This document shows positions 5,845 to 6,669 of a stretch of 6,669 nt of DNA, one piece after another. Position 1 is the first letter of the stretch. Every line of letters begins with the position of its first letter. Location: positions 1 through 6,669 of the forward strand of contig JABZHC010000040.1 of NCBI GenBank assembly GCA_015259035.1. Direction: 5' to 3'. A program made the position numbers and the translations under genes. Source of the stretch: Atopobium sp. GTDB lineage: Bacteria; Actinomycetota; Coriobacteriia; Coriobacteriales; Atopobiaceae. The notes beneath the pieces are model-generated. The model saw only the letters and a program-made list of their open reading frames with translations. It had not been told where the DNA came from and ran no database searches.

Positions 5845-6669
5845 ATGGACATGAAGAATTTGACTGGTGCAATCACCGCTTTAGTAACCCCATTTGATGC
5901 TCAGGGAAATGTTGACTTCGAGGCACTTGAGCGCTTTGTAGACTTCCAGATTGAGCAGGGAATTGACGGTATTCTCGCTCTTGGTACTACCGGCGAGTCC
6001 TCAACCATGACAGATGAGGAGGACATCGAGGTAGTTAAGGCAATCCTTGCCAGAGCTCAGGGCAAAGTTCCTGTTATTGGCGGTGCTGGCTCCAACTCTT
6101 CTGCTGAGTCTTTACGCAAAGCAGAGGCTCTAGAGAAGGCAGGTGTTGATGGCTTGCTTCTGATTACCCCTTACTACAACAAGAGTAACGAAGAGGGCAT
6201 CTACCAGCACTTCTCGTATGTACTCGACCGCGTTGATGTTCCTTGTATTTTGTATAACATTCCTGGTAGAACGGGCTGCTCAATTTCTGAGCGTAACGTT
6301 CAGAGGCTTGCGGCACATCCAAATGCATGGGGCATTAAAGAGGCATCTGGAGACATTGCATACGCAACAAAGGTTGCTCGTTATTTGAGCGATGACTTTA
6401 CTATGGGGTCTGGAAATGACGACATGATTGTGCCGCTGCTTTCTCTTGGCGCTTCTGGTGTTATTTCTGTTTGGTCTAACCTTGATCCAAAGATGGTTCA
6501 TGACCTGGTTACTGCGTGGCATCGGGGCGAGGTCTCCCTTGCTCGCGAGCTTCAGCTTCAGTATCTTGACCTGGTACACGCTCTCTTCTGCGAGGTCAAT
6601 CCAATTCCAGTAAAAGCCGCGCTGGCTCGTATGGGACTTATGGAAGAAAATTACCGTCTACCTTTGTGG
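5845..6669 (+). CDS. dapA: 4-hydroxy-tetrahydrodipicolinate synthase (3' end outside window)
   Basis: DapA condenses pyruvate with aspartate semialdehyde, the first committed step towards diaminopimelate (cell wall) and lysine. The frame is open from ATG 5845 to the last base: 275 codons of an expected 290-300, so only the extreme C-terminus is missing. The class I aldolase residues are all present, each offset by +4 from E. coli numbering: T48 and T49 in GTTGES, Y111 in TPYYNK, Y137 and R142 in YNIPGRTG, and the Schiff-base lysine K165 in GIKEASGD. SGND (189-192) and NPIPVKAAL (252-260) also match. The usual GVISVxAN reads GVISVWSN, a mild oddity (W210). A second ATG two codons on (5851) is possible, but the first fits better with AGGGCGAG upstream. 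It lies 15 bp after lysA and is probably co-transcribed, so it shares the lysine-dependent control only as far as the riboswitch affects the whole message. Confidence 0.95.
   Translation, partial: MDMKNLTGAITALVTPFDAQGNVDFEALERFVDFQIEQGIDGILALGTTGESSTMTDEEDIEVVKAILARAQGKVPVIGGAGSNSSAESLRKAEALEKAGVDGLLLITPYYNKSNEEGIYQHFSYVLDRVDVPCILYNIPGRTGCSISERNVQRLAAHPNAWGIKEASGDIAYATKVARYLSDDFTMGSGNDDMIVPLLSLGASGVISVWSNLDPKMVHDLVTAWHRGEVSLARELQLQYLDLVHALFCEVNPIPVKAALARMGLMEENYRLPLW

Noticed and set aside
1..6669. Mobile elements, CRISPR arrays, tRNA or rRNA genes, novel defence system
   Set aside because: No repeated spacers, transposase or integrase motifs, terminal repeats, cloverleaf or rRNA-like sequence were seen; the genes are compatible with ordinary chromosomal content.

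Overview
The window looks like an ordinary chromosomal stretch from an anaerobic, Gram-positive-type bacterium of intermediate GC. The evidence is strong GAGGAG-type ribosome binding sites, GTG and TTG starts, a lysine riboswitch, and a DUF1858-DUF438-hemerythrin-PAS protein of a kind common in anaerobes. My tentative guess is a member of the Coriobacteriia (Atopobium/Lancefieldella/Olsenella-like), but this rests on general impression and not on any search.

Layout. Positions 1-3067 are read on the minus strand. Going downstream on that strand, they hold a membrane-anchored endonuclease/exonuclease/phosphatase (EEP) family protein (3067-1892), a four-part DUF1858/DUF438/hemerythrin/PAS protein (1784-192), and the first 24 codons of a probable membrane protein that runs off the left edge (73-1). 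A 107-bp gap with a perfect 9-bp inverted repeat and a plausible -10 box separates the first two. A 118-bp gap with a long perfect hairpin separates the last two. A 77-bp divergent promoter region (3068-3144) lies between this block and a plus-strand block.

The plus-strand block holds a fold-type I PLP aminotransferase (3145-4296), a lysine riboswitch (about 4328-4496) with its expression platform (4476-4523), lysA with a TTG start (4525-5829), and dapA (5845 to the right edge, about 275 codons seen). DapA makes the first committed intermediate of the diaminopimelate/lysine branch and LysA performs the last step, so lysA-dapA is a lysine-repressed operon. The aminotransferase lies upstream of the riboswitch and so is not under its translational control. 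It could supply the transamination step of the same pathway, but its substrate cannot be read from the sequence.

No mobile element, CRISPR array, tRNA or rRNA was found. The most rewarding signal is the riboswitch: its 3' half can be read as two mutually exclusive helices that expose or hide the lysA ribosome binding site. It also seems to have an unusually small P3 loop, and LysA belongs to a divergent motif type.
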